Source: a virus
Length of the DNA: 46,247 bases
Virus record (IMG/VR): IMGVR_UViG_3300025655_006938
Location: 1 to 46,247 of that record
Strand: one strand, 5' to 3'
Shown one piece after another: positions 1 to 6,553 of this stretch (position 1 is its first letter; the number at the start of each line of letters is the position of its first letter). The position numbers and the translations under genes are program-made. The notes under the pieces are model-generated. The model did no database searches. It was not told the DNA's origin and saw only the letters and a list, made by a program, of their open reading frames with translations.

Positions 1-1462
1 AATCGTTCTTGTAGTCATAATTATAGTAGACCATTTGCCCCCAACGACTAAAAATCATAAGTTCTCTGTATTGCCAATCCATTAGATTTTCGATTGTAAA
101 TAAATCATTTACATTATCACTATTAGGAGTAAATACATTAGGTATAATTACTGGTTTAGGATCTGGACTTGGTGGGACTGGTTCTAATTCTTGATCTATG
201 GGTCCTGGGTCTGGTAAAGGTGGTGGTGGGGGGCATTCACTAACTAATATTACAATAGTATCAAATTCAGCCATAGGTAAACCACATTTATTGATTAGTG
301 TGTTACCATCCATTCCTTTTTTAGAATATAAATAGTATCTACCCCCTGTTAATCCAGCAAAAAATGTAACTTGTAGTGAATCGGTTTCAGCATTTACATC
401 ACAATCAGCGATTATATTTGTAATAGCTCGAGGTTGATTATCAGGCCCAGTAATTCTAAAATCTTGTTGATTAACTGAATAGCAATCTAAAGCAATATGG
501 AACTTTAATGTTACCATTGTATCACCACATTCAGCATAAATTGCTGGGTAGGCTGTTAGGGTGTCTTGAGCATATAATGTTGTATCATATTGGACACCTT
601 GACTGGCAATAGCATTACAGTTAGGAGAGATACTAATCATCATATCACGCGATGCCGTTCCTACTTTATACCAATAACCCCAAATTGTATCAAAACGATA
701 TTCTTCAACTAATACAGATAATACATCAATTTCTGTTGCTGTAGGTAAAAATGTAATTAAACCACTAACAGGATCAATATTAAAGTAAGCTGATGTTACA
801 GGTTGTTGGGTAGTCCATCCTGCTAAATAGGGAATATCTGTTTGGTTAGGGTAAGCATTTTGTCTACAATTGATAAGTGAATAAACTATTGAATCACCAT
901 CTTCTTCAATTGCTGTTTGTTTCCAATTAAATGGGTTACCAACACAAAATGCTCTAACTGGCTCACTAACAAATACAGGGGATGAATTTTGCCCCTGTGA
1001 AGCATTATCTAATTCAGCATCAAAATAAAAACCAGCTCCACTTGAACCTGCTATGTTTGTAATACCACCTGGTCTGCAACAATTTTGATACCAAAAACGA
1101 TAAGTACTACAATTACCTGGTAATGTTACATAACCAACATACATGTAAACTTCTAATGTTTTAGTATAGGTTGGGGTTGATACAACACAATCAAACAAAG
1201 TTGGTGACACAATCCCTGAGCCTGGGGCTAATGTCATCGGAATATTTATATTACCATAGCAATTAGAACTTACTGTAACTGTTTCTGTTGTTGGCAAACC
1301 AATACCAGTTACATCCCTATAAACACGTAAGATTACCTTATAATGGCGTGGAATTCCGGTTGAATCACCAATATAACGATATTGGATATCACCACCCGCT
1401 AAGTGCGATGCTGTTGAAACGAGGCTTATTAACAGCGCTAAAAGAACATATATTTTTTTCAT
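1..1462 (-). CDS. T9SS-type secreted protein with gliding-motility-associated (type B) C-terminal domain, partial
   Basis: This open frame of about 487 codons runs off the left edge and lacks its C-terminus. It starts with a signal peptide (MKKIYVLLALLISLVSTA) followed by SHLAGG, resembling the SHIVGG start of mature Bacteroidetes gliding-motility-associated proteins. A long Cys-containing, beta-rich region follows, including VYRD near residue 50. Next come a Pro-rich linker (ECPPPPPLPDPGP, about residues 405-435) and, from about residue 440, NVFTPNSDNVNDLF with IFSRWGQMVY downstream. That is the CHU_C / TIGR04131 type B sorting domain recognised by the type IX secretion system. About 35-40 residues of the domain should lie outside the window. 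The frame was checked by hand in several places and is uninterrupted. Expected role: export through the host T9SS to the cell surface or medium. Its function on a phage is unknown. Confidence 0.9.
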   Translation of the reverse strand, partial: MKKIYVLLALLISLVSTASHLAGGDIQYRYIGDSTGIPRHYKVILRVYRDVTGIGLPTTETVTVSSNCYGNINIPMTLAPGSGIVSPTLFDCVVSTPTYTKTLEVYMYVGYVTLPGNCSTYRFWYQNCCRPGGITNIAGSSGAGFYFDAELDNASQGQNSSPVFVSEPVRAFCVGNPFNWKQTAIEEDGDSIVYSLINCRQNAYPNQTDIPYLAGWTTQQPVTSAYFNIDPVSGLITFLPTATEIDVLSVLVEEYRFDTIWGYWYKVGTASRDMMISISPNCNAIASQGVQYDTTLYAQDTLTAYPAIYAECGDTMVTLKFHIALDCYSVNQQDFRITGPDNQPRAITNIIADCDVNAETDSLQVTFFAGLTGGRYYLYSKKGMDGNTLINKCGLPMAEFDTIVILVSECPPPPPLPDPGPIDQELEPVPPSPDPKPVIIPNVFTPNSDNVNDLFTIENLMDWQYRELMIFSRWGQMVYYNYDYKND

Positions 1463-1467
1463 GTTGA

Positions 1468-1499
1468 TAAATATAAGGAGGGGCTTTCACCCCTTCAAA
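1468..1499 (-). promoter_or_regulatory. Candidate Bacteroidetes-type promoter with hairpin in the spacer
   Basis: On the minus strand, TTTG (1496-1499) is followed after 20 nt by TATATTTA (1468-1475), close to the Bacteroidetes TTTG-N19-TAnnTTTG pattern. The spacer holds an inverted repeat whose RNA would be GGGG-U-GAAA-G-CCCC. The box ends only 5 nt before the ATG of the T9SS-type gene, so a transcript from here would be nearly leaderless, which weakens the call. Confidence 0.45.
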
Positions 1500-1501
1500 T
1501 G

Positions 1502-1594
1502 TTATTGGTGATTAATTATCCAAATAAACATCATAATTAAAGGGATAGATACTCCTAACCAAATAAAAAATGCTATATAGTTTTTTATATTCAT
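1502..1594 (-). CDS. 30-aa small membrane protein
   Basis: ATG to TAA gives 30 residues: MNIKNY, then one long hydrophobic stretch (about residues 7-27, IAFFIWLGVSIPLIMMFIWI), ending NHQ. It lies between the T9SS-type gene and the divergent control region, on the same strand as the former. An A/T-rich leader precedes the ATG and there is no Shine-Dalgarno, as usual in Bacteroidetes. No homolog is recognised. A chance ORF is possible because it is so short. Confidence 0.45.
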   Translation of the reverse strand: MNIKNYIAFFIWLGVSIPLIMMFIWIINHQ

Positions 1595-1628
1595 AATTTT
1601 TTACTATAGATATGTAAAATAACGTGAG

Positions 1629-1671
1629 ACGTCATATGACGTTTTGTACATTTATATGACTTAAATATGAC
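1629..1671. promoter_or_regulatory. Divergent control region: 14-bp palindrome and ATATGAC repeats
   Basis: ACGTCATATGACGT (1629-1642) is a perfect 14-bp palindrome. ATATGAC occurs at 1634-1640, 1654-1660 and 1665-1671, with start-to-start spacings of 20 and 11 bp, near one or two helical turns, so the copies face the same side. The element lies between the only plus-strand gene (1719) and the minus-strand 30-aa ORF (1594), where an operator for divergent transcription would sit. No regulator is identified. Confidence 0.5.
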
Positions 1672-1718
1672 TAACTAATATTTATAGTCACAATAAATTA
1701 ACCCTAAAACAAAAACAC

Positions 1719-1937
1719 ATGAAAAAACTTTTATTCACAATTGGGGTTGCAATGGTTTTAACAGGTTGTTCAACATCCAATTTTGCCACACACCCAGTAA
1801 GCGAAACACCCACCACTAAACGCCAAGTTTACATCTTTGACGATCACGTTGAAATTCACACGCGAACTAAAATGTCAATAGAACAATACAATCGAATAGT
1901 AGCCACAACAGTCAACAATAGAGATGAGCGCAATTAA
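1719..1937 (+). CDS. Small lipoprotein, 72 aa
   Basis: The only plus-strand gene I support in the window. MKKLLFTIGVAMVLTGC is a lipoprotein signal peptide with lipobox LTGC (Cys17), followed by a short, mostly polar domain (VYIFDDHVEIHTRTK). The mature part is about 55 residues. The gene has its own intrinsic terminator, whose loop contains the stop codon, so it is an independent unit transcribed towards the rest of the window. An A-rich leader (CCTAAAACAAAAACAC) precedes the ATG. The function is unknown; a phage-encoded envelope lipoprotein could act in superinfection immunity or lysis, but nothing shows this directly. Confidence 0.8.
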   Translation: MKKLLFTIGVAMVLTGCSTSNFATHPVSETPTTKRQVYIFDDHVEIHTRTKMSIEQYNRIVATTVNNRDERN

Positions 1938-1953
1938 GCGCTCATTTTTATTT
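1924..1953 (+). terminator. Intrinsic terminator of the plus-strand lipoprotein gene
   Basis: ATGAGCGC (1924-1931), loop AATTAA (1932-1937), GCGCTCAT (1938-1945), then TTTTATTT. The 8-bp perfect stem is followed by a T-rich tail on the plus strand only. The loop carries the stop codon of the lipoprotein gene. The tail touches the 3' end of the convergent gene at 1952. Confidence 0.85.
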
Positions 1954-2143
1954 AACCTTTAATCAACTGCTTGCCTTGAGGTTTCGGCTTATTATAATAC
2001 CTCTTACGATTATTATACTTTAACCTACCAATCTGCTCATTCAAATCCTTAATTTGAGTTTGCAACTTATTTACCTCAAGCCACCCTAAAGCTAATCCTA
2101 GTAAAGATAGGATAAGGGCTAGAGACGATAAAAACACTACCAT
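1952..2143 (-). CDS. Small membrane protein with coiled coil, 63 aa
   Basis: An N-terminal transmembrane helix (about residues 3-22, VFLSSLALILSLLGLALGW) is followed by a heptad-like helix (VNKLQTQIKDLNEQIGRLK, about 24-42) and a basic tail rich in Lys, Arg and Tyr. The layout resembles small phage inner-membrane or spanin-like proteins, but there is no specific motif. It is convergent with the lipoprotein gene and last in its own minus-strand run. A TATATATA stretch lies 18 nt upstream without a clear -33 box. Confidence 0.65.
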   Translation of the reverse strand: MVVFLSSLALILSLLGLALGWLEVNKLQTQIKDLNEQIGRLKYNNRKRYYNKPKPQGKQLIKG

Positions 2144-2181
2144 AATTCTTTAATTTAATTTTATATATACGTATTTAGAGA

Positions 2182-2355
2182 TTAAATATCGTTGGAAGAA
2201 GCCTTAAGCTGTTTTGCTTTTTTATAAGCTATTTCATAACGTTCATTTACTTCCATTTTTGGATTTTCTATTTTTAATTCTTGGGCTATAGACATGGTTT
2301 CATGTTGAATACCTTTTGCCCAAGCTTTATGCATTATTTCTTCTATCCTACTCAT
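2182..2355 (-). CDS. 57-aa hypothetical protein
   Basis: ATG to TAA, starting MSRIEEIMHKAWAKGI and ending KAKQLKASSNDI. It is charged and probably all-helical, with no membrane segment. The start overlaps the end of the upstream membrane-protein gene (2348) by 8 nt, a coupling seen throughout the window, which supports a real gene despite its size. No family is recognised. Confidence 0.6.
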   Translation of the reverse strand: MSRIEEIMHKAWAKGIQHETMSIAQELKIENPKMEVNERYEIAYKKAKQLKASSNDI

Positions 2356-2539
2356 TGCGTTTATTAAAACTTACAATAAAACTATAAATAAATCCCAATA
2401 CACCAATTGGCCAACCTATTATCAACATTATTCTTTCCTTATGGTTAAACATATTTTCGGTGCTAATTTTAGAAGCACTCCACTGCATTAACCCTTGAAA
2501 AGCGATACCTATTAAGGTATAATTGATAAGCCAACTCAT
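2348..2539 (-). CDS. Two-helix membrane protein, 63 aa
   Basis: Two hydrophobic segments (about residues 4-20, LINYTLIGIAFQGLMQW; and 38-58, IMLIIGWPIGVLGFIYSFIV) are joined by a polar loop. The protein ends in basic residues (FNKRNE), suggesting a small hairpin membrane protein. It is the first gene after a hairpin plus TATATTTA element and overlaps the following 57-aa gene. The function is unknown. Confidence 0.6.
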   Translation of the reverse strand: MSWLINYTLIGIAFQGLMQWSASKISTENMFNHKERIMLIIGWPIGVLGFIYSFIVSFNKRNE

Positions 2540-2549
2540 GTACGTTCAA

Positions 2550-2587
2550 TAAATATAGTGAGGACTTTTTCGGTCCTCACGTTTCAA
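2550..2587 (-). promoter_or_regulatory. Hairpin followed by TATATTTA box
   Basis: GTGAGGAC (2558-2565) and GTCCTCAC (2573-2580) form a perfect 8-bp stem with a 7-nt loop. On the minus strand TATATTTA (2550-2557) follows immediately, 10 nt before the next ATG. The nearest TTG (2585-2587) is 27 nt upstream of the box, too far for the standard spacer. The element may be a promoter with operator, or a terminator with a UAUAUUUAUU tail. Confidence 0.45.
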
Positions 2588-2612
2588 TTCGTTTCTATCA
2601 AACTTTATTTTA

Positions 2613-2735
2613 CTATGACTTTTTTGAGTCATCTTCCTTCGAATCAGTTGAGCCAGATGCCCCTCCGTTCGTGTTCGTCTTTTGTTCGGTATGTTCTTGC
2701 CATTGCTCATCCCAAAATACATATTCATTCTTCAT
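2613..2735 (-). CDS. 40-aa acidic hypothetical protein
   Basis: ATG to TAG, MKNEYVFWDEQWQEHT at the start and a low-complexity Ser/Asp/Lys tail (STDSKEDDSKKS). It overlaps the preceding 38-aa ORF by 11 nt. I prefer this frame over an alternative 60-codon frame on the same strand, which is very rich in Arg and Lys, because this one matches the acidic composition of its neighbours. No homolog is recognised. Confidence 0.45.
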   Translation of the reverse strand: MKNEYVFWDEQWQEHTEQKTNTNGGASGSTDSKEDDSKKS

Positions 2736-2841
2736 CTGTGAAGTCTTCGTAATCAGATTCGTGCGTAATTATAGTTTTGATGCCCACTTGTTGAAGTAAT
2801 TTGTCTTCTGTTTTTGAGTCATCTTTTGGCGTTGTTCCCAT
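2725..2841 (-). CDS. 38-aa acidic hypothetical protein
   Basis: Starts MGTTPKDDSKTEDKLLQQ and ends SDYEDFTDEE. It begins 18 nt after the stop of the 94-aa gene and runs into the next small ORF by overlap. Its GATGACTCAAAAA stretch recurs near the end of the following ORF, hinting at local duplication. The function is unknown, and the short length limits confidence. Confidence 0.45.
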   Translation of the reverse strand: MGTTPKDDSKTEDKLLQQVGIKTIITHESDYEDFTDEE

Positions 2842-2859
2842 TTTGGTGGATAGGTTACT

Positions 2860-3144
2860 TTAAAATTGGAAGGAACCTCGAGGTCGTGGTTGTTTTGCTT
2901 GTCTGGGGTCAACGTCGTGTTTGAACAACATACCCAATTTATGAGGTTTTTTAACAATTTCATTGGTAGCATAATAATAGATAGGACCTTTATATACATT
3001 TCCTTGTAAATAACGTTCACCATTCCAACTCCTAAATTCACGTGCAGTGATTCGTACCCGATTGTCACCGCTTTGAATTTCACAAGATAATGATTCGTTG
3101 AAATCATATTTTAATTTAATTAAGTCTCCTTTTTTCTCAGCCAT
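2860..3144 (-). CDS. 94-aa hypothetical protein
   Basis: I choose the start at MAEKKGDLIKLKYDF (3144), because the longer frame would run into the upstream gene, whose stop lies just 1 nt before this ATG. The protein looks beta-rich (CEIQSGDNRVRITAREF, YLQGNVYKGPIYYYA) with a basic, Pro-rich C-terminus (RQAKQPRPRGSFQF). It is encoded directly after the protein with the SSB-like tail, so the pair may work together. No family is recognised. Confidence 0.7.
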   Translation of the reverse strand: MAEKKGDLIKLKYDFNESLSCEIQSGDNRVRITAREFRSWNGERYLQGNVYKGPIYYYATNEIVKKPHKLGMLFKHDVDPRQAKQPRPRGSFQF

Positions 3145-3145
3145 A

Positions 3146-3421
3146 TTAGAAGGGTAAGTCATCATCAGGACCATAAGGTGTTACATCCCAAGCATCCTCA
3201 CCACCAGTTTTATCTATAATATCTAATTCATCATAAAACTTAGCACCAGCCAAGTCAAGTAGTTCTTCAACTGTACCAATGTTTTCAATTACATTGATTG
3301 TATTATCACTTACTAAGCGAACTGAGGTGTATTTACCTTCGTCTGTAAAGCAGGTGATTTTGTTTACTGGGATAAGGTGTGTTTTGTTATTACCCCAGCC
3401 TGTAAGCTTAATATATTTCAT
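3146..3421 (-). CDS. FlbD-like small protein with SSB-type acidic C-terminal tip, 91 aa
   Basis: The N-terminal half (MKYIKLTGWGNNKTHLIPVN, then VRLVSDNTINVIENIGTVEELL) resembles the small beta-rich FlbD-type fold. The C-terminus is acidic and ends GPDDDLPF, very close to the DDDIPF tip by which bacterial single-stranded-DNA-binding proteins recruit repair and replication enzymes. No OB fold is visible in only 91 residues. Possible role: mimic of, or competitor for, host SSB partners. The tail is observed; its meaning is inferred. Confidence 0.7.
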   Translation of the reverse strand: MKYIKLTGWGNNKTHLIPVNKITCFTDEGKYTSVRLVSDNTINVIENIGTVEELLDLAGAKFYDELDIIDKTGGEDAWDVTPYGPDDDLPF

Positions 3422-3651
3422 AGCAACAAATTATTATTTTCCAAACCATACCAAAAACGCTCAAGCCATACTCCAACTTTAACGCCTTCAATTTTTTCGT
3501 CTACTGATAGATTATCATTAAATCGTTTATCGGCTACTTTAAGAATGCCAAAATCGAATAGATCACGAGCGTGATCTAGATTACCTTGCTCAACTGCTTC
3601 TTTTGCTTGAGCATACACTTTTGTTAGAATTCCTTTTTCCTTCTTTGCCAT
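3418..3651 (-). CDS. 77-aa helical hypothetical protein
   Basis: Mostly helical and charged: MAKKEKGILTKVYAQAKEAV, then GNLDHARDLFDFGILKVADK and a C-terminal WLERFWYGLENNNLLL. The 4-nt ATGA overlap with the next gene places it firmly in the operon. A TATATTCA box lies 17 nt upstream of the ATG, so it may head a short unit. No family is recognised. Confidence 0.7.
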   Translation of the reverse strand: MAKKEKGILTKVYAQAKEAVEQGNLDHARDLFDFGILKVADKRFNDNLSVDEKIEGVKVGVWLERFWYGLENNNLLL

Positions 3652-3668
3652 AACTTTTATTTATTGAT

Positions 3669-3676
3669 TGAATATA
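3669..3676 (-). promoter_or_regulatory. TATATTCA box, weak promoter candidate
   Basis: On the minus strand this reads CGTATATTCA, the same core as the stronger candidates, 17 nt before the ATG at 3651. No TTTG is found at the expected distance upstream, so only the -7-like half is supported. Confidence 0.3.
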
Positions 3677-3680
3677 CGAC

Positions 3681-4400
3681 TTATTTCTTGAGTCTCCACG
3701 TACCGTTTTCTTTTTTTTCAAGAAATGGAAGTAATTCTACTTCTAATACCCACCCTTTATGCTGTTTAGCCCTAAATGTAGATAACATGTATAGTGTGCC
3801 CTCATCTGTATCATTAGGATATTTACGATGCAAATCAGATGTTTTACCAAAATACCTCCCAAATTCAGGATGGTAAAACCATTTAGGTTGCTCATTATAT
3901 TTACTAGTTCGTTTTTTAGTAATATGAGTTAGACAAGTATCCAAATCACCCCCATCCTTAAACATTTGCTCAGCTTCATTATACACAGTTTGTGTCAAAC
4001 CAAATGCTTTAGGTTGTTTAATATGATTTATTTTAGTTTTAATCTCTTTAGATAGAGGCTGATAATAATCATTTGAGGTATGAAAATCAATTTCACATCC
4101 TAAACTAATAAGTTTATTTAATTTAGCTTCAATATGATTCCAAAATGTAGTAGTGTCTTCTACTAATTCTGTATTATCAAAATTAATTGTAGGATTTTTA
4201 TAAATTGACTTATCATATGGTTCAATCATTTTATCGGGTTTGATTAAACCATATTTTGATGATAAAATTAAATATTGGTCATAAGCAGGTTTGATAAAAT
4301 TACGTTGTGCTCTATAAACAAATGATTTAGAGTACATCTCATCAGCTTTACAAGGATACTCTTGTTTTTGTTTTTTACAACTTATAACTGCTACCCTCAT
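3681..4400 (-). CDS. DUF6884-like protein, 239 aa
   Basis: The start is MRVAVISCKKQK (4400), giving an ATGA overlap with the upstream stop; the longer frame adds four unlikely residues. The N-terminal about 75 residues match the DUF6884 pattern: VISCKKQK, then a YSKSFVYRAQ segment, LILSSKYGLI and IEPYDKS. The remainder, including a C-terminal PEFGRYFGKTSDLHRKYP region, is not assigned. DUF6884 proteins are common on phages and mobile elements and have no firmly known activity. Its neighbour is a possible GIY-YIG-like protein. Confidence 0.6.
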   Translation of the reverse strand: MRVAVISCKKQKQEYPCKADEMYSKSFVYRAQRNFIKPAYDQYLILSSKYGLIKPDKMIEPYDKSIYKNPTINFDNTELVEDTTTFWNHIEAKLNKLISLGCEIDFHTSNDYYQPLSKEIKTKINHIKQPKAFGLTQTVYNEAEQMFKDGGDLDTCLTHITKKRTSKYNEQPKWFYHPEFGRYFGKTSDLHRKYPNDTDEGTLYMLSTFRAKQHKGWVLEVELLPFLEKKENGTWRLKK

Positions 4401-4999
4401 ACTAAAACCCATTTTTTACCCTGTTGAATGTACTTTTTACCCTCAGGAATACGTTTATTATCTCTAATATGAACTTCTTTAAGTCCCATATTACTCAAAG
4501 TAATTTGAAGTGATTTACCATCCAAATTTAAATCTTCATCTACGCGATTATTTTCTAAATTAAATTTTTCAATGTCTTCTCTCCATAACTTTTCAAATGG
4601 ACGGAAATCAACATTAACATTCAAAGTTCTTTCAGAACCATTGATTATAGCTTTAACAGAGATAGGTTTAATATGTTCAGGGACTGAGTATAGGGTGACT
4701 TGTTTGTTGTCTTGTAAGTATTTGAATATGATAGGATTTGTAGCAGCATTGCAATACCCAGGTTTATCAGTCCAGTAATTAGCACTTTGATAGAAACGAG
4801 CTCTATCTACTACGGCCATACCTGTTCCTCCTACCTTACGAATAATACCATCAACTACTATAAAATATATCCAAGCACTTTTTTTGGAATATTTAAGTTT
4901 AATCTCATCATTAATATAATTCCAACTCCAATTTACCAAATCAGAATCAACAGTTGCATAAGCAATTTTAACTATACCTTTAACTTCAGTTATTTTCAT
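4397..4999 (-). CDS. Possible GIY-YIG-like protein, 200 aa
   Basis: The start MKITEVKGIVKI (4999) is chosen because it lies 2 nt after the stop of the upstream 56-aa gene; the longer frame's extra N-terminus is that gene read in another frame. The core WIYFIVVDGIIRKVGGTG, then RARFYQSANYW, then IFKYLQDNKQVTLYSVPE recalls the beta-strand plus (K)xGxT...R layout of GIY-YIG/T5orf172 domains. A catalytic Glu cannot be placed with confidence. The function could be DNA cleavage or only nucleic-acid binding. Confidence 0.55.
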   Translation of the reverse strand: MKITEVKGIVKIAYATVDSDLVNWSWNYINDEIKLKYSKKSAWIYFIVVDGIIRKVGGTGMAVVDRARFYQSANYWTDKPGYCNAATNPIIFKYLQDNKQVTLYSVPEHIKPISVKAIINGSERTLNVNVDFRPFEKLWREDIEKFNLENNRVDEDLNLDGKSLQITLSNMGLKEVHIRDNKRIPEGKKYIQQGKKWVLV

Positions 5000-5001
5000 A
5001 C

Positions 5002-5172
5002 TTAAATATAAAACCTTTCCACTGCTCCTCCAACCACTCCAGGCCTTAATTCGCAAACAGCATAAACAACATTGTCTAATTTATGAACAACGTGCCACGT
5101 TTTCTTTTCATGGATAAATTTTTCATTCCACTTTTTGCCTGGGATTTCAATTCGTTTTGGTCCTCGTCTCAT
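5002..5172 (-). CDS. 56-aa basic hypothetical protein
   Basis: MRRGPKRIEIPGKKWNEKFI at the start and GVVGGAVERFYI at the end, with KTWHVVHKL in between; compact and basic. The ATG overlaps the upstream TGA (ATGA) and the stop lies 2 nt before the next ATG, so operon spacing supports it strongly. It could bind nucleic acid. No family is recognised. Confidence 0.6.
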   Translation of the reverse strand: MRRGPKRIEIPGKKWNEKFIHEKKTWHVVHKLDNVVYAVCELRPGVVGGAVERFYI

Positions 5173-5531
5173 TTCAATGAGAAGATTTTATATAAACGAG
5201 CTGAACCTACAAAGCCATAGGTTTTAAGTTTCTCGTGTAAATCAAAATCGAGGTGTTCATTCCATTTATCAACCAATTCCTTAGTCAACTTAGAATTTTT
5301 AGCTACATCAATTACTTCCTCACGAATCGCTTCTGGGAGTGGGTTATATTCATGTAGATATTCGTTGTTGGAGACCCAACGTTGGTATTCATCATAGCTC
5401 AAACCACTATTATAAATTTTAGCTAAGATATCAATTTCATCAATAAGGTAATCACCCAATTCAGGGTCACCATTATCGTATGCCTCGTTCATTTCAACTC
5501 GCAATCGTTTAATTTCTTGTAAAATATTCAT
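5169..5531 (-). CDS. 120-aa acidic helical hypothetical protein
   Basis: Predominantly helical with high Glu/Asp: MNILQEIKRLRVEMNEAYDN, LGDYLIDEIDILAKIYN, PEAIREEVIDVAKNSK. No membrane segment, cysteine cluster or nucleotide motif is seen. It sits 3 nt after the preceding 75-aa gene. The function is unknown. Confidence 0.7.
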   Translation of the reverse strand: MNILQEIKRLRVEMNEAYDNGDPELGDYLIDEIDILAKIYNSGLSYDEYQRWVSNNEYLHEYNPLPEAIREEVIDVAKNSKLTKELVDKWNEHLDFDLHEKLKTYGFVGSARLYKIFSLK

Positions 5532-5533
5532 AA

Positions 5534-5761
5534 TTAATCTAATTTATATTTTTTCTTCCACAACTCGTAAAATTTTCTACCAATACCAAGTTCAAGTATA
5601 ATAGCATCCTCAGGTACTCCTGGGAGTTTGCTATGGGTACTTAAAACGTAATCAATGTGGTAACCATTGAATTTTTTAATTTTAGTCACTGCATTAGAAC
5701 GATTTGAGGTTTTCCAAACCATTACTATAGGTGCATTTATAACATCTTTACCTCGCGCCAT
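5534..5761 (-). CDS. 75-aa hypothetical protein
   Basis: A small alpha/beta protein (MARGKDVINAPIVMVWKTS, YHIDYVLSTHSKLPG, FYELWKKKYKLD). Its start overlaps the 3' end of the upstream gene by 14 nt. No recognisable motif or family. Confidence 0.65.
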   Translation of the reverse strand: MARGKDVINAPIVMVWKTSNRSNAVTKIKKFNGYHIDYVLSTHSKLPGVPEDAIILELGIGRKFYELWKKKYKLD

Positions 5762-6125
5762 TTATAACACTTTTAGCAATTGCATAACGTTGTGAAGTGT
5801 ATTTTCGTACTTCAGTAATACCACTTAATTTACTTTCAACCCAAAAATCCTTATCACCCCACCTACTTAAAATTATAGCTTCAAGTTCTTCAGCTCGTTC
5901 TTTACTTCCAACTATTACTGAGTCGCATATTGTAATATTAGGGAAAATATTAATATAGGAATCTTGTTCAATACCCTCAGTGAATGCTTGGTGATTGTAA
6001 ACAAATCTATTCTTAGCATCAACAAATTTAGTAACTCCTACTTTAAGTAAATTTAATTTATCGTTTTGGAGTGCTGCTAAATATAATTTATATTTGCCTC
6101 CTTTAAGTGATATGTAATTAGCCAT
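5748..6125 (-). CDS. GIY-YIG/T5orf172-like protein, 125 aa
   Basis: The layout LYLAAL ... LLKVGVTKFVDAKNRF, then RAEELEAIILSRWGDKDFWVESKLSG, follows the pattern of T5orf172/GIY-YIG domains: strand, KxGxT, basic residue, helix containing AxxLE. Glu in the ELEAII helix could be the metal-binding residue. It overlaps the SWIM protein gene upstream by 8 nt. A second, weaker protein of this type lies at 4397-4999. The family call is tentative. Confidence 0.5.
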   Translation of the reverse strand: MANYISLKGGKYKLYLAALQNDKLNLLKVGVTKFVDAKNRFVYNHQAFTEGIEQDSYINIFPNITICDSVIVGSKERAEELEAIILSRWGDKDFWVESKLSGITEVRKYTSQRYAIAKSVINGAR

Positions 6126-6531
6126 TTTTTACTTGTTTAATATGTTTGCACTCACGATCCTTAGCTCTCCAGCTACCAGGGCAAGAACAGCTGTAACGAA
6201 CACCATTGAAACGAACCTTGTAAACAGCATCGCTTGATTCCGATTTGAAATCCCATTGTGTTGGTTTTTCTTTTTCGGGCTCAGGAGCATTGTAAACAAT
6301 ATCTATAAGTGTAGTTTCGGGGTGAACCTCAATCCAATCTGGTGTGAGGTATTTTTTACCATCAATTGGTGAAGTCATAATACCATGGTATGGTGTTCTT
6401 GATTCATAGCGAAAGCGCCTTGCCCCTACAAAGGGGCCGAATCCACGACCAATTGTTAAAGCGCCTTCTGAATGTACAATACGGCTTCTAAAGTTTCCGT
6501 ATTTGTTTACAGTCGTCAATTTCCAAAGCAT
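6118..6531 (-). CDS. SWIM zinc-finger protein, 137 aa
   Basis: The C-terminal motif YSCSCPGSW followed by ECKHIKQ gives the CxC-xn-CxH ligands of the SWIM zinc finger (residues about 113-131). The N-terminal part carries a GRGFGPFVGARRFRYES stretch and the middle is acidic and Pro-rich. SWIM domains mediate DNA or protein binding, and stand-alone small SWIM proteins occur on large phages. The gene follows the best hairpin-spacer promoter candidate, 22 nt upstream of the ATG. Confidence 0.8.
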   Translation of the reverse strand: MLWKLTTVNKYGNFRSRIVHSEGALTIGRGFGPFVGARRFRYESRTPYHGIMTSPIDGKKYLTPDWIEVHPETTLIDIVYNAPEPEKEKPTQWDFKSESSDAVYKVRFNGVRYSCSCPGSWRAKDRECKHIKQVKNG

Positions 6532-6553
6532 AACCTCTATTTCCTTATTTGGG

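Noticed and set aside
2546-2752. Two ORFs of about 60 codons, one on each strand
   Set aside because: The minus-strand one is extremely rich in Arg and Lys and crosses the 2558-2580 hairpin; the plus-strand one would be isolated in an opposite-strand operon. The acidic 38- and 40-aa frames fit the coupling pattern better.
2769-3107. 112-codon minus-strand ORF overlapping the 94-aa gene
   Set aside because: The alternative frame (2860-3144) starts 1 nt after the upstream stop and has a more typical composition; this frame would overlap it almost entirely.
5003-5010. TATATTTA box 3 nt before the ATG at 4999
   Set aside because: It forms the last codons and stop of the 56-aa gene (FYI stop) and is too close to the start codon to act as a promoter for it.
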